Source of the DNA: Holophagaceae bacterium
Lineage (GTDB): Bacteria; Acidobacteriota; Holophagae; Holophagales; Holophagaceae
DNA length: 64,000 nucleotides
NCBI GenBank assembly: GCA_025353305.1
Contig: JANXQX010000013.1
Location: forward strand, 34,259 to 98,258
Direction of reading: 5' to 3'
Part shown: one piece after another, positions 41,338 to 51,004 of the stretch
Position numbering within the stretch: the first letter of the stretch is position 1
Layout of the letters: each line of letters begins with the position of its first letter
Position numbers and translations under genes: made by a program
Notes under the pieces: generated by a model
Database searches by the model: none
What the model saw: only the letters and a program-made list of their open reading frames with translations
What the model was told of the DNA's origin: nothing

Positions 41338-42513
41338 ATGGTGGTTGTGATGAATATGATTTGGTTGCAGAAACGCACCGTGGATTTCTTTCGAGCACCA
41401 ACCTCCTGCTCATGGGCCAAATCAAATTCTTGGTTCACCCTCGCCTGCACTCACTTTCTGGCCTGTGGCCTCGCGTTCATCTTGCTGGCGTGCGATGCCC
41501 GCATTTCACGCCTCACTCCATCTACCGATGACCTGGGCAACCAGGTGTTTCGCGAACATTCCGGCGGGGTGGTGTCGATCACGTTTTCGCCAGATGGACG
41601 TTTCCTCGCATCCATGGATGACAAGGGGATCTTGATAGTGCGGGATTTGCTGAGGAACAGAGAATGGAAACGCGAAAGCCATCGAAGTACCTTTTCCTTT
41701 GAAAAGATGCTGGCTTTTTCTCCAGACGGAAGATCGTTGGCGGTGGATTGCTCGAATGACGGAGCTGAAATGATAAAAATCTGGCGGGCAGAGGAAGGAT
41801 CGCTGATCAATACCCTTCGCACCAAAGGCGCCAGCAGATGCCTGTTGTTCGACCCTGCTGGCCATCTTTTATCAGCAGGTTGGACTTTGGGAGTGACCGA
41901 GTGGGATCCAGTGACCGGCAAGAAGGTCCGGGAGTTCGCAGCGGACTGGCACGACATGTGGATCGAGCGGATCGGTCTTTCCTCAAACGGAAAGACACTG
42001 GTGGCGAGAGGGCAGAAACAGATCTGGATTTGGAATCACGAGACCGGAAGGCTGGTGTACTCCAAGGGAAATTCTCTAATGAGCCAACGGGGGGAGACGA
42101 GCTACCGCGCAGATGGAAGCAAGGTGCAACGCGATACAGGCGTCAGCTATCCGGAGGCAGAGAACGCCTCTTTCTATCGGGAAGCCCTTGAAGAGGGCGT
42201 TTTCTCAGATACCCAGATGGGAATCACCAGCACTGATTGGCTCGTTACCCCGGGCGCATCCACTAGCTTTTCGGGAGACTTCCCAATGTGCGTGGGATTG
42301 AATACCGAGAAGGGCGAGTGGTGGATCTACGACAAACCCTATGCACCCACATGGTTTGTTAAGACTCATTACAGATTTTATTCCGGGTTGAACCTGCGAG
42401 GAGAACCGCCACCCTTCACTCTCAACCCGGCAAAAAGTCTCATCGCATTCGCGGTGGATAAAGAAGTGCACGTTGGGAGTTGGCGCGAACTTCCTCCTGA
42501 AGGCCTGCGCTAG
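41338..42513 (+). CDS. WD40-like lipoprotein
   Basis: 391 residues. The N-terminus has a long (about 32-residue) leader, then a hydrophobic helix ending FILLACD, which looks like a lipobox. The body holds WD40-type blades: SGGVVSITFSPDGRFLASMDDKGILIVRDL and KMLAFSPDGRSLAVDCSNDGAEMIKIWR, then LLFDPAGHLLSAGWTLGVTEWDP. Too few blades are readable for a full seven-blade propeller, so the C-terminal part may be divergent. GAGG lies before the ATG. Function unknown. Confidence 0.7.
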   Translation: MVVVMNMIWLQKRTVDFFRAPTSCSWAKSNSWFTLACTHFLACGLAFILLACDARISRLTPSTDDLGNQVFREHSGGVVSITFSPDGRFLASMDDKGILIVRDLLRNREWKRESHRSTFSFEKMLAFSPDGRSLAVDCSNDGAEMIKIWRAEEGSLINTLRTKGASRCLLFDPAGHLLSAGWTLGVTEWDPVTGKKVREFAADWHDMWIERIGLSSNGKTLVARGQKQIWIWNHETGRLVYSKGNSLMSQRGETSYRADGSKVQRDTGVSYPEAENASFYREALEEGVFSDTQMGITSTDWLVTPGASTSFSGDFPMCVGLNTEKGEWWIYDKPYAPTWFVKTHYRFYSGLNLRGEPPPFTLNPAKSLIAFAVDKEVHVGSWRELPPEGLR

Positions 42514-42686
42514 AAAGCCTGGGAAATTGGCCCACACAACCGCGCCCCGATGTGCGAATTGGCACAATTGGTTATTTTAAATTTTGATATGATTGTTTTT
42601 GTGAGAAGGAACAAATTAAATCTGTCACCGATCTTGGTATTGGCTCTGCGCGGTCCTTATCATGCTCTCAACTCCCGGGAGCGTTT

Positions 42687-43514
42687 ATGAACCGATTCGG
42701 TCTTTTTCTCTCCGCTGCTCTGCTTGCTTTCCTGCCGGCTTTCGCGCAGGCCGACAAGAAAGGCTGTGCGGATCACCCGCTCTTCCCCACGCGCATGCCG
42801 GGATACATCCTGCTGAATTGCAAGGTTGAGGAATTTGGTGTCTACGAATTCTACGCGGCCAAGGGCCCCAAGAAGCCTGTTGAGGGCAAGTTCACCTACC
42901 TCGTCTACCAGTTCACGGGACCCAGGACCAACGAACCCAGTGGGATCGCCATTGTCCGCAATTACGAGAACGCCATCAGCAAGGTGGGCGGAACGATTCT
43001 GCAGAGCGATCCGGTCCGCTGGGTGAACGGGAAGGTCAACAAGAATGGCCAGGAAGTTTGGTTCCAGGCCGAGAAAGGTAATGGCGTGATCTGGCTGCGG
43101 GTCGTCGAGAAACAGGCAATGGAACAGTACATCGCCGCCGATGCCGCCGCCATGGGCAACGACCTGAAGTCCACAGGCCACATCGCGCTCTATGGCATCT
43201 ACTTCGACACCAATAAGTCGGAAGTGAAACCCGAATCGAAGCCTGCGCTCGCGGAGATCGCGAAGCTGCTGGCGCAGAACCCGGGCATGAATCTCAAGGT
43301 GGTCGGACACACCGACATGACCGGCTCCATGGAATCGAACATGAAACTCTCCCAGGCCCGGGGCGAGGCCGTGGTGCAGGCCCTGGTCAGCCAGCACGGC
43401 GTGGCCGCATCGCGCTTGAAGGGGCACGGCGTGGGGCCGCTCGCGCCGGTCGCCACCAACGACACCGACGAAGGCCGCGCCAAGAACCGCCGGGTGGAGT
43501 TGGTGAAGCAGTAG
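42687..43514 (+). CDS. OmpA-family outer membrane protein
   Basis: 275 residues: signal peptide (LFLSAALLAFLPAFAQA), an N-terminal domain of about 150 residues of the DUF4892-like kind (YILLNCKVEEFGVYEFYAAK), and a C-terminal OmpA peptidoglycan-binding domain (ALYGIYFDTNKSEVKPES, LKVVGHTDMTGSMESNMKLSQARGEAV, and ...NDTDEGRAKNRRVELVKQ). It anchors the outer membrane to murein. GGGAG lies five bases before the ATG. The upstream gap is AT-rich and must hold the promoter. Confidence 0.88.
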   Translation: MNRFGLFLSAALLAFLPAFAQADKKGCADHPLFPTRMPGYILLNCKVEEFGVYEFYAAKGPKKPVEGKFTYLVYQFTGPRTNEPSGIAIVRNYENAISKVGGTILQSDPVRWVNGKVNKNGQEVWFQAEKGNGVIWLRVVEKQAMEQYIAADAAAMGNDLKSTGHIALYGIYFDTNKSEVKPESKPALAEIAKLLAQNPGMNLKVVGHTDMTGSMESNMKLSQARGEAVVQALVSQHGVAASRLKGHGVGPLAPVATNDTDEGRAKNRRVELVKQ

Positions 43515-43556
43515 GACGCATGCGCCCTTAGAAAAGTGGTTCCGAGGAGGCATATC

Positions 43557-45887
43557 ATGTCCATCCGGTTGCGTCACCTTCGCTCGGTCCTGCTCGCCAT
43601 CTTCATCGAATGCCTTTCCTCCGCGCCGCTTCCCAGCGCACCGCCCGTCCCTTCGTCCAACCAGATCATCAAGATTGATTGGAAGGAGCAGGGGAAGGCC
43701 GTGAACGGGAGCTGGGAGGCCCGATACAAGAACATTTTCCGCCTGTCTTCGATGTGGACCGGAACGATCGGCGGGGGGTTCAGCCTCGGCGGAAAAACGA
43801 TCATGGTTGGCGCGGGCATGTCGAGTCCGGCGGGCCTATACAAAGTCCGCGGCAGCCTGCTCGGCTTGAAGCCTGGAGACATGCTCCAGTACTATCTCTC
43901 GGAGTCCGTGGGCACCGGCACAGAGACTGTCGGTTCTCCGCCGACCTCGATCTCCATGAAGGAGGGCCTCAGCCGGGATGGGATGTTCACCCTTTCCATC
44001 GGTGACAAGACGTTCATGGAAGGCGACCTGAAATTCCGCAAGGACCAAGGGGTTCCCGCCAACGAGAATTTCCCGGATATCGGCCGCGCGTATAGTCGGG
44101 CCATTGACCTGAAGCGCACCGCGAATGGAGTTGAAGTCCTTCTGGGAACGAGCAATTTCACATTGCCCTATTCACCCCACGGTCCCAATTTCCCTGCAGA
44201 CGATTGCAGCCAAGCGGAAGGCACCCAGGAAAAGGTGTTCCAAGATCTCAAATCGTTCAAGTTCACCAACGCTGAACTCCAGAATCCGGGACAGCTCACG
44301 AAGTCGCGGATGAGCAGCAACAGTGTCGAAGGGGATACCTACACCGCGAGCGTGACCGTCACCATCATGGAGGAGGAGGATGACACCGAAGTGAGTGTTG
44401 AGCCCCAGCAGGGCTATTTCGATTGGCTTCCGAAAGGGAATCTGCAGAACCCCAGCCAGCCTGGAAACACGTTCAAGGTTTCCATCAAGGTCCACAAGAA
44501 GGACGATCCTGGCAAGCCGCGCCGGGCAAATCTCAAGTTCTCCCTGGCGAAGGTTTCCAAGGAGAAGGGCGTCTGCATGAACTGGCCGGAAGGCGCGCCC
44601 GAGGGTGAAGGCCTGCGGTTCCGCCCCGAGGACTACGGCGAGGGCAGCAAGATTTCCGTCCAGGACATCCGGCATGCCTCCACCACCGAAGCGGTGGAAG
44701 AGGCTGAGTTGGTGCTGAGTTGCTTCGACTATGGCGCCTGGGCAACCCTGCGGATCATGGCGAAGGATGAACAGGGGCACGAGGCGAAAGTCAAAGTCCG
44801 CGGCAAGGAAACCGAGGATCTGGACATTCCAAAGGACGACAACCAAAACCACATCGCGGATGCCTGGGAGCAGGCCAATGGTGTTTCCGGCTACGCGGCG
44901 GACTCCGACAATGAGAACGATCCGGTGGGCAAGGGATTTTCATTTCGTGGCGATGGCTTGACGCTTTACGAGGAGTACCGGGGCTTCCGCGTGCAGGATT
45001 CGCATGAGTGCGGCGACCCAAAGAAGAAGGATGTGTTCGTATGCGACGACACGGGCGGCCACATCGCCGTATCGGGCATCAATCTGTTCGAGCAGGCCAC
45101 GGGATTGAAGGTACATAGCCTCAGGAAGGAGGAACTAGGCTCCCTCCGGATCATCAACAAGAACGGATCTGGCGACACCCACTCGGTGGATCAACATGGG
45201 ATCCTGATCGTCGACGGCAAGGCGGGCACCGACCCCTACACCGCGCCGGCCACGCCCAGCGGAGATTACGGCCCTCCGGCAATGACCAAGGAGATCCAGA
45301 TACCCAAGGGGAAGAATTGCGATTCCGGAGATGGACTCGCGGATGTCGCTCACGAACTCTGCCACGCCGTCGGCGTCGATCATCATGGCGAGAAGAACCT
45401 GCTGTCTGTCTTTTGGACCTGGAAGCGTGATCCTGGCGGCCAATGGCAGCTCTACGAGCAGGGGCTGAACGTCGCTGAAAAGGGCAAACTCAGCTGGCTT
45501 GAGGGACTGAAACCCATCACGATCTATTTCGAGAATCCGCTGAAGGAATACCGGCATGGGGATGCGCTCCCAGCCCACTTCACCTGGGATGAAGTCCAGC
45601 AGGGGTGGATACTCTGGCTGGGCGGGAAGGGCAGCGTATTCAGTGGAGACCAGGAATGCCTGCAGCGCTATTACGACAAGCAGGCCTATCAATCAGATAT
45701 GGAGCCAAGCCGGGTCCGCTACATCCCGGACGAAGGCCAATGGAAGATGCGGAACCGGCTTTGCGAGAGCTCGCGCGGGACCGGGGTCAATGAACCCGAC
45801 CACGCTCCACAATCCCGGTATGGCGATGCCAGCATGGGCAACTGCAAAGGCCAGATCGTCGTCAACGACAAGTACGCGAAACAGTAG
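43557..45887 (+). CDS. Secreted protein with metzincin-like HExxHxxGxxH zinc site
   Basis: 776 residues with a signal peptide (LLAIFIECLSSAPLPSAPP), several beta-rich domains of about 420 residues, an aspartate-rich calcium-type loop (KDDNQNHIADAWE, about 427-438) and HELCHAVGVDHHGE (599-612). The latter fits the HExxHxxGxxH zinc signature of metzincin peptidases. A nearby methionine-turn cannot be assigned by eye. It is a candidate extracellular or outer-membrane protease. GAGGAGG lies upstream. It follows the OmpA gene by 42 bases. Confidence 0.65.
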   Translation: MSIRLRHLRSVLLAIFIECLSSAPLPSAPPVPSSNQIIKIDWKEQGKAVNGSWEARYKNIFRLSSMWTGTIGGGFSLGGKTIMVGAGMSSPAGLYKVRGSLLGLKPGDMLQYYLSESVGTGTETVGSPPTSISMKEGLSRDGMFTLSIGDKTFMEGDLKFRKDQGVPANENFPDIGRAYSRAIDLKRTANGVEVLLGTSNFTLPYSPHGPNFPADDCSQAEGTQEKVFQDLKSFKFTNAELQNPGQLTKSRMSSNSVEGDTYTASVTVTIMEEEDDTEVSVEPQQGYFDWLPKGNLQNPSQPGNTFKVSIKVHKKDDPGKPRRANLKFSLAKVSKEKGVCMNWPEGAPEGEGLRFRPEDYGEGSKISVQDIRHASTTEAVEEAELVLSCFDYGAWATLRIMAKDEQGHEAKVKVRGKETEDLDIPKDDNQNHIADAWEQANGVSGYAADSDNENDPVGKGFSFRGDGLTLYEEYRGFRVQDSHECGDPKKKDVFVCDDTGGHIAVSGINLFEQATGLKVHSLRKEELGSLRIINKNGSGDTHSVDQHGILIVDGKAGTDPYTAPATPSGDYGPPAMTKEIQIPKGKNCDSGDGLADVAHELCHAVGVDHHGEKNLLSVFWTWKRDPGGQWQLYEQGLNVAEKGKLSWLEGLKPITIYFENPLKEYRHGDALPAHFTWDEVQQGWILWLGGKGSVFSGDQECLQRYYDKQAYQSDMEPSRVRYIPDEGQWKMRNRLCESSRGTGVNEPDHAPQSRYGDASMGNCKGQIVVNDKYAKQ

Positions 45888-46035
45888 ACGAAACGAAGTG
45901 ATGACTGATTATTCGCCAAACGCTGCCAGCGTGGCGGGCGTATGGCGGTGTTCTTAAACCTTGGTGCGGCCCACCGAGTCCAACCTTGAGGGCCGCAAGT
46001 CGGCTCTACGATGGAATCATTCCAGGAGGCTTGCC

Positions 46036-46377
46036 ATGAACCTGCGCCACTCCTTCTTCACCTCCGCAGGCCTCACCCTGGTCTGCACGGCTTGCGTGGT
46101 CGGGCCCCGCGGACGGGTCGCCGTGGTCGCGCCGGTGCCCGTCCTCCGGTTCACCTACGTGGACCGGGAACCCCCACCGGTCCGCTACGAGCGCATCCCC
46201 GAGCCGCCCTCACGGGACCACTACTGGGCCGCCGGGCATTGGAACTGGAGTGGGAGTGTCTATATCTGGGTACCGGGCTACTACCACGCGAGGCCCCGGC
46301 CTGATGTCGCATGGGTGGACGGCCACTGGGCCCACCACGAACGTGGCTGGTACTGGGTGGAGGGCCACTGGCGCTGA
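46036..46377 (+). CDS. Small lipoprotein, WxxGHW repeat family
   Basis: 113 residues. Signal with lipobox-like LVCTAC, then a Pro/Arg-rich part and repeated motifs of the W-x-x-G-H-W kind (YWAAGHWNW, WVPGYYHARP, WVDGHWAHHERGWYWVEGHWR), the usual end of YXWGXW-type envelope proteins. CAGGAGG lies upstream. Function unknown. Confidence 0.7.
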   Translation: MNLRHSFFTSAGLTLVCTACVVGPRGRVAVVAPVPVLRFTYVDREPPPVRYERIPEPPSRDHYWAAGHWNWSGSVYIWVPGYYHARPRPDVAWVDGHWAHHERGWYWVEGHWR

Positions 46378-46534
46378 CGGAGGATAGCCTTTCCCTGGTT
46401 GCGTTGTTGCGTGCGCCGAGCAGGCGCTGAATCTGTCTATTAGGGGCGTCACACCGCAATGTCGGTCACCGGATTTCCCACCTTGAGCGATGGGGGCAAC
46501 AACGCTCCGCCGTCCCCCGCTTTGAGATTGATGG

Positions 46535-47484
46535 TCAGGGCTTTTCTCCTCCAACGAAACGCACGGGGACCGCCTGGGCTCGGTTCACCTGCAGTTCGAA
46601 AATGTCCGGGCGCCCGTAATGCCCGGTGACGTCCAGGGTGCGGCGCGCTGGCGCCACGCGCGCGATGTCGATTTCGGCATACAGGATGCCCGCCTCCCGG
46701 CGTAACGGGCCAGCCACCAGCTTTCCCTGGGGATCGACCACCACCGAGTCGCCGTCATTGATCCATTCTTCGGGATCGGGAAAGACCTGCGCACGTCCAG
46801 GAAAGTCGTCTGGCAGATCACTCCCGCGCAGCACCGTGCCGCTGCCGAGGACCCAGCACCGGCCTTCGAGCGCGATGTGGCGCATGGTGCTGACCCAGCC
46901 GTCGCCACGGTCGTAGGTGGGGCGACATAGATCTCCACGCCCTGGGAATAGAGCGCGTAGCGTGCCAGCGGCATGTAGTTCTCCCAGCAGATGAGCGTGC
47001 CGAGGCGGCCAACCGGTGTGTCGACCACCTGCAAGCCCGAGGCATCGCCGAACCCGTGCACCATTCGTTCAGCGTTGGTCGGCATGAGCTTGCGATGGCG
47101 GTTTTGCACTTTGCCGTCAGCGCCGATGACCACCACCGTGTTGAAGAGGGTGCCGGCGCCGTGCGCACGGTCGCGTTCATCGATGCCACACACGATCGTC
47201 ACGTTGTGGGTTTGGGCGGCCTCGCACAGTCCGGCCAAGTCGCCGCTGCCGGTATCAACCGCCTGTTCCATCAAGCGCGTATGCAATTCCCCCATGAGGA
47301 CGCTGTCCTTCCCGGCCGCCAGCTTCCAGATCCAGAATGGGTAGCCTGGGATGAACGACTCGGGCAACACGATCAGCGACGCGCCCTCGGCGGCGGCTTC
47401 GGCGACCCATCGCGCCGCCAGGGCGATGGTTGCGTCGCGATCGAGCAGGACTGATGGGCGCTGAATGATGGCGATCTTGGTCAT
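46535..47484 (-). pseudogene. Nitrilase-family carbon-nitrogen hydrolase, frameshifted
   Basis: The N-terminal frame has IVLPESFIPGYPFW (catalytic glutamate), QNRHRKLMPTNAER (lysine) and GTLICWENYMPLARY (cysteine), the complete nitrilase triad. After EIYVAPP it leaves the family pattern. A second frame continues it in the proper pattern: MRHIALEGRCWVLGSGTVL and GPLRREAGILYAEID. The shift falls at a run of four identical bases at 46919-46922: one base added there would join both parts as in other nitrilases. It is either a true pseudogene or a one-base sequencing error. If intact it would be about 316 residues. Confidence 0.8.
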
Positions 47485-47755
47485 CGGGTTCTCCTGGGAT
47501 TGCTGCCGGAAGCTAGGGCCATGATGGACGCGGCTAAAGGGCTTTTTCTAGTCTCGAATCTGGAGGCTTTGGCCTGAGATTCTCCCACCATGCATGAAAG
47601 CCATGACCAGTTCGGCACGGTAGCGCCTGCGGACCGAGGTAAAGACCGGTGATCGAACCTCTCTAGCCACCGTGCAGCCGAGGGCGTTCCCCGTGGATGG
47701 AGATGATCGCGACGTGGATATCAGTGCTTTGTTTCTTCCGTGGAAGCGGCCTGCC

Positions 47756-50659
47756 TCAGGGGATGAAGTTGAGGTTCCAATTCTGGGCGTTGAAGGTCAA
47801 CCCATCCACCGCGATGGTGCGGGTGAGGAATGGCAACAAGGTCGTCATCGGGTTGGGGGATGCGAACACAGAGGTGCCCGAGTTTACCTGTACCCCAGGC
47901 GTGATGTTCCAAGCAGGAATCCATCCCGGCAGGCCCGCCAAGTCATCCGTGGTGAACCCGGTGGTAGGGGATGCACCAGGATCCAACCAACTGCGGGTAT
48001 ACAGGTCCTCGCGAGTAAGCGGAAGACCAGACACCCTAAATTGAGAAAAACTGGATCTGACGAGGAAGATGGATGAATCACGGACAGGTAATAGAACGTC
48101 CCCAACTACCCGACATAATTGGCCGGAAGCCCCCGCCGCGGTGGTCACATGGACACCGGTCAGCAGGGGGGGAATAACCACCGGGTTGGGCACGGTGGGG
48201 GGGTACAACATGAATTGGGTCTGGAAGGAAGCCTGGGAGTAATCCGAGCTGAAGGCAATCCCATCCAACCGGTGGATCCCCCCCGGGGGAAGATGTGAAC
48301 TGGGGAAGAATCCAGGGGTGAAGGTCAAACCCAAGACGCCAAGGTATAGGAACGTGGCTGGGTTGTCGGAGGAGTTCATGGGGACCAGCTCTGCCTGGAC
48401 GGCCAAGCCACCGAACGGATAGGGAGCCTGCACAGGGATGACCATGGGTTGTAAAGGGAAGAACCCAATGCCACGGTCAATGTTCAGAATCGAGTTGGTC
48501 CCGGTCAGGCTGGTGCTCCCGAGAACGGCGGCGTTCAAACCTGCGCTGGTGGTGGCATCGCGCTCCACGACTACTCCCGTGTAGTTGCCTTGGGGAACAG
48601 AGGCTGAGTAGCTGGGGGGGTTCCCGGTGGGGAAGATCGTCTGTTGAGGTTCGCTCGAGAGGGACATGAGCACCATTTCGTAGGTCGTGTTCGGCAATGA
48701 ACGGAGGACCTCCCCGGTGACTGTGGTTCCGCTGGTGGATGTGGGGTACTGGGTCCCAAAAGTCATCGACAAGCTGGTGACCGCCAATGCTTGGGCGAAC
48801 TCAGGAGTCGCCAAGGGGGTTGCCAGCTCTCCGACCGTCATGTGGATCACCTTCACCTGAGGCCCGGTGGTGGCATCCCCCGCAAAGGCGGCGGCATAGC
48901 TGAAGCGTCCAGCGGGATCCGTGACCGTAAAACCGTATCCGCCGGTGCTTCCCGTCAATACCGTCCAGGCCCCGTTCTGCCCGTCGCGCCAGGCAAACCA
49001 GGTGGTATTGGCTTGGACCCCGTTCACCCAGGTGCTAAGGGCCATGGGGGTAGAAGGCACGGGATTGAGCGTGAAGGACAGCGGGACATCCTGGGTGACA
49101 CCCCCTCCAGAGGTTCGAACGGTCAAGGCAGTGGTGCCCGTGATCGCGCTCACCGAGGCGGCCAAGTCCAGGGTGGCTGTGTTTCCGGTCGTACTGGCGG
49201 GAGTGAAGACGGCCGAAACTCCCGTGGGGACCCCGAGAATGGAAAAGCTCACGGAAGCGATGAAGCCACTGCTGCGGGTCAATGTCAGCGAAAGGGGCGC
49301 GGTGGTTCCGCCGAGGATCGTGGAAACACTCGACGCGCTCAATCCAAGGGTGAACGCGGGTGGGGCGGCAACCGTTAGATTGAAGCCCGTTGATCGGCTG
49401 CGTGTGCCGTCGTCCCCATCGCAGGTCAGGGGGTAGTTTGCGGGAGTCAGGCCGACCGGAACGGCGAGGGATAGGTTCCCGCTGGTGGCGGATGCGGCGA
49501 TGGTCCCCGAGCCCGTGATGCCCTGGGCGTTCAAGGCGATGTCCAGGTTGATGGCGGCAGTGTGGCCGCCCGTGCGCGTGACGTTCACCGTAGTGCTGCC
49601 GCCGCTGCCCGCCTGGATGCTGAGCGGAGGCGCCACGGAAAGGCTGAAGTCGGGCGCCGGAATCACCGTCAGACTGAAGGCAGCTGTGTGGATCAGAGCT
49701 CCATCGGTGCCGCTGGCGCTGAGCGTGTAGGTGCCCGCCCCCACGGCCCCGGGGACATTGATCGAGAGCGTGCCGGAGTCGGCACCGGAGGCGATGGTGC
49801 CGCTGCCGGTGATTCCTTGCCCGTTCGACGCGAGGCTCAGCGTGATCGAAGCCGTGTGCCCGCCACTGCGCGTGACATTCACGGCTGTGCCGCCGTTGCC
49901 GCCCGCGTGGATACTGGGTGGAGGCGCCACGGCAAGGCTGAAGTCAGGTGCCGGAATCACCGTCAGGCTGAAGGCAGTCGTGTGGGTCAGAGTCCCATCG
50001 GCACCGCTGGCGCTGAGCGCGTAGGTGCTTGTTCCGACGGTTCCGGGGACATTGACCGTGAGGGTGCCGGAACTGGCGCCGGAGGCGATGGTGCCGCTGC
50101 CCGTGATGCCCTGGGCGTTCGACACGAGGCTCAAGGTGATGGCGACAGTGTGTCCGCCCGTGCGCGTGACGCTCACGGCGGTGCTGCCGCTACCGCCCGC
50201 CGGGATGCTGGGCGGAGGCGCCACCGAGAGGCTGAAGTCCGGCGCCGGAGTCACCGTGAGAACCACCGTGGCGGCGCGTGTGAGGGTGCCATCGGTGCCA
50301 TTGACGGTGAGGGTAGAGCTCCCCGCGGAGACGCCTGCGGGAACCGCCAAGGTCAGGATTCCGCTGGTGGCTGCCACAGCGATGCTGCCCGTCCCACTGA
50401 TGCTCTGGGCATTGCTCGCGACACTCAAGTTGATGGCCGCCGTGTGGCCACCGCTGCGGGCGGCGCTCACCGTGGCTGGGCCGCTAGCTCCCGCCTGGAT
50501 GTTCTGGGGGCTGGCCACCGACAGGGTGAAATCCGGGGTCGGCGGCGGAGGCGTGTTCCCGCCTCCGCCGCCCCCGCTGCATCCGAGCATCAGCGCGGCG
50601 CAACCTGCTGAAAGCAGGCTCAGTAGGCCCTTTCTGGTGAAGCAACCGAACGACGGCAT
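47756..50659 (-). CDS. Large lipoprotein with 98-residue Ig-like tandem repeats
   Basis: 967 residues. Lipoprotein signal ending ALMLGCSGGGGG, then a PPPPTP linker and four to five tandem repeats of 98 residues (294 bases), each with TPDFSLSVAPPPSI, ...VTRTGGHTVAITLSL, and ITGSGTIASGASSGTL. Further domains follow: an Ig/BACON-like region and a C-terminal beta-rich part (HLPPGGIHRLDGIAFSSDYSQ) of unknown fold. The repeats make it a probable outer-membrane-anchored adhesin or glycan binder. GGGAGG lies before the ATG at 50659. Confidence 0.75.
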   Translation of the reverse strand: MPSFGCFTRKGLLSLLSAGCAALMLGCSGGGGGGNTPPPPTPDFTLSVASPQNIQAGASGPATVSAARSGGHTAAINLSVASNAQSISGTGSIAVAATSGILTLAVPAGVSAGSSTLTVNGTDGTLTRAATVVLTVTPAPDFSLSVAPPPSIPAGGSGSTAVSVTRTGGHTVAITLSLVSNAQGITGSGTIASGASSGTLTVNVPGTVGTSTYALSASGADGTLTHTTAFSLTVIPAPDFSLAVAPPPSIHAGGNGGTAVNVTRSGGHTASITLSLASNGQGITGSGTIASGADSGTLSINVPGAVGAGTYTLSASGTDGALIHTAAFSLTVIPAPDFSLSVAPPLSIQAGSGGSTTVNVTRTGGHTAAINLDIALNAQGITGSGTIAASATSGNLSLAVPVGLTPANYPLTCDGDDGTRSRSTGFNLTVAAPPAFTLGLSASSVSTILGGTTAPLSLTLTRSSGFIASVSFSILGVPTGVSAVFTPASTTGNTATLDLAASVSAITGTTALTVRTSGGGVTQDVPLSFTLNPVPSTPMALSTWVNGVQANTTWFAWRDGQNGAWTVLTGSTGGYGFTVTDPAGRFSYAAAFAGDATTGPQVKVIHMTVGELATPLATPEFAQALAVTSLSMTFGTQYPTSTSGTTVTGEVLRSLPNTTYEMVLMSLSSEPQQTIFPTGNPPSYSASVPQGNYTGVVVERDATTSAGLNAAVLGSTSLTGTNSILNIDRGIGFFPLQPMVIPVQAPYPFGGLAVQAELVPMNSSDNPATFLYLGVLGLTFTPGFFPSSHLPPGGIHRLDGIAFSSDYSQASFQTQFMLYPPTVPNPVVIPPLLTGVHVTTAAGASGQLCRVVGDVLLPVRDSSIFLVRSSFSQFRVSGLPLTREDLYTRSWLDPGASPTTGFTTDDLAGLPGWIPAWNITPGVQVNSGTSVFASPNPMTTLLPFLTRTIAVDGLTFNAQNWNLNFIP

Positions 50660-51004
50660 GCAGTCCTCCCAGGGTGAGAGCCTATTTTGTCCAATCATTC
50701 ACTTAGTAGACTTAGACTCATTCTGATCTGTTCAAGGCCGCGGTCAATGGCGGGCAGGGTATTAAAAAACGCCCGAGGCGCGTGAATCTCAGGCGGTCCG
50801 CCGCTGGCCACAAACTGCATGCGATCCGAATCGGGCCGCCTGAATTTACCAATTTTCAGCCATCAGCACCACGCACCCGATGAACAGTTCCGAGCCGGGC
50901 ACGAGACTGGTCAAGCTTTATCTACCGGTCTCACCGATACGTGAGACATGTGTAATTTTGGTGTTTTACGGCGATGCCTGTTTCGCAAGGATGGCCGTTT
51001 CAGC
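50660..51004. other. Intergenic region between two minus-strand genes
   Basis: About 345 bases upstream of the repeat lipoprotein and downstream of the class II aldolase. TCAGGCGG (50789-50796) and CCGCCTGA (50836-50843) form an 8-bp inverted repeat, 39 bases apart. No terminator for the aldolase and no convincing promoter was found; no gene of useful length is visible. Confidence 0.5.

Noticed and set aside
42540..42610. Sigma-54 promoter (TTGGCACAATTGG) before the OmpA gene
   Set aside because: The -12 element does not read TTGC at the right spacing.
45920..45932. Palindrome ACGCTG-C-CAGCGT
   Set aside because: Short and GC-rich, with no promoter near it; chance is likely.
49562..50611. 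Open frames of 233-349 codons on the plus strand
   Set aside because: They are antisense shadows of the 98-residue repeats; high GC and repeat structure keep them open.
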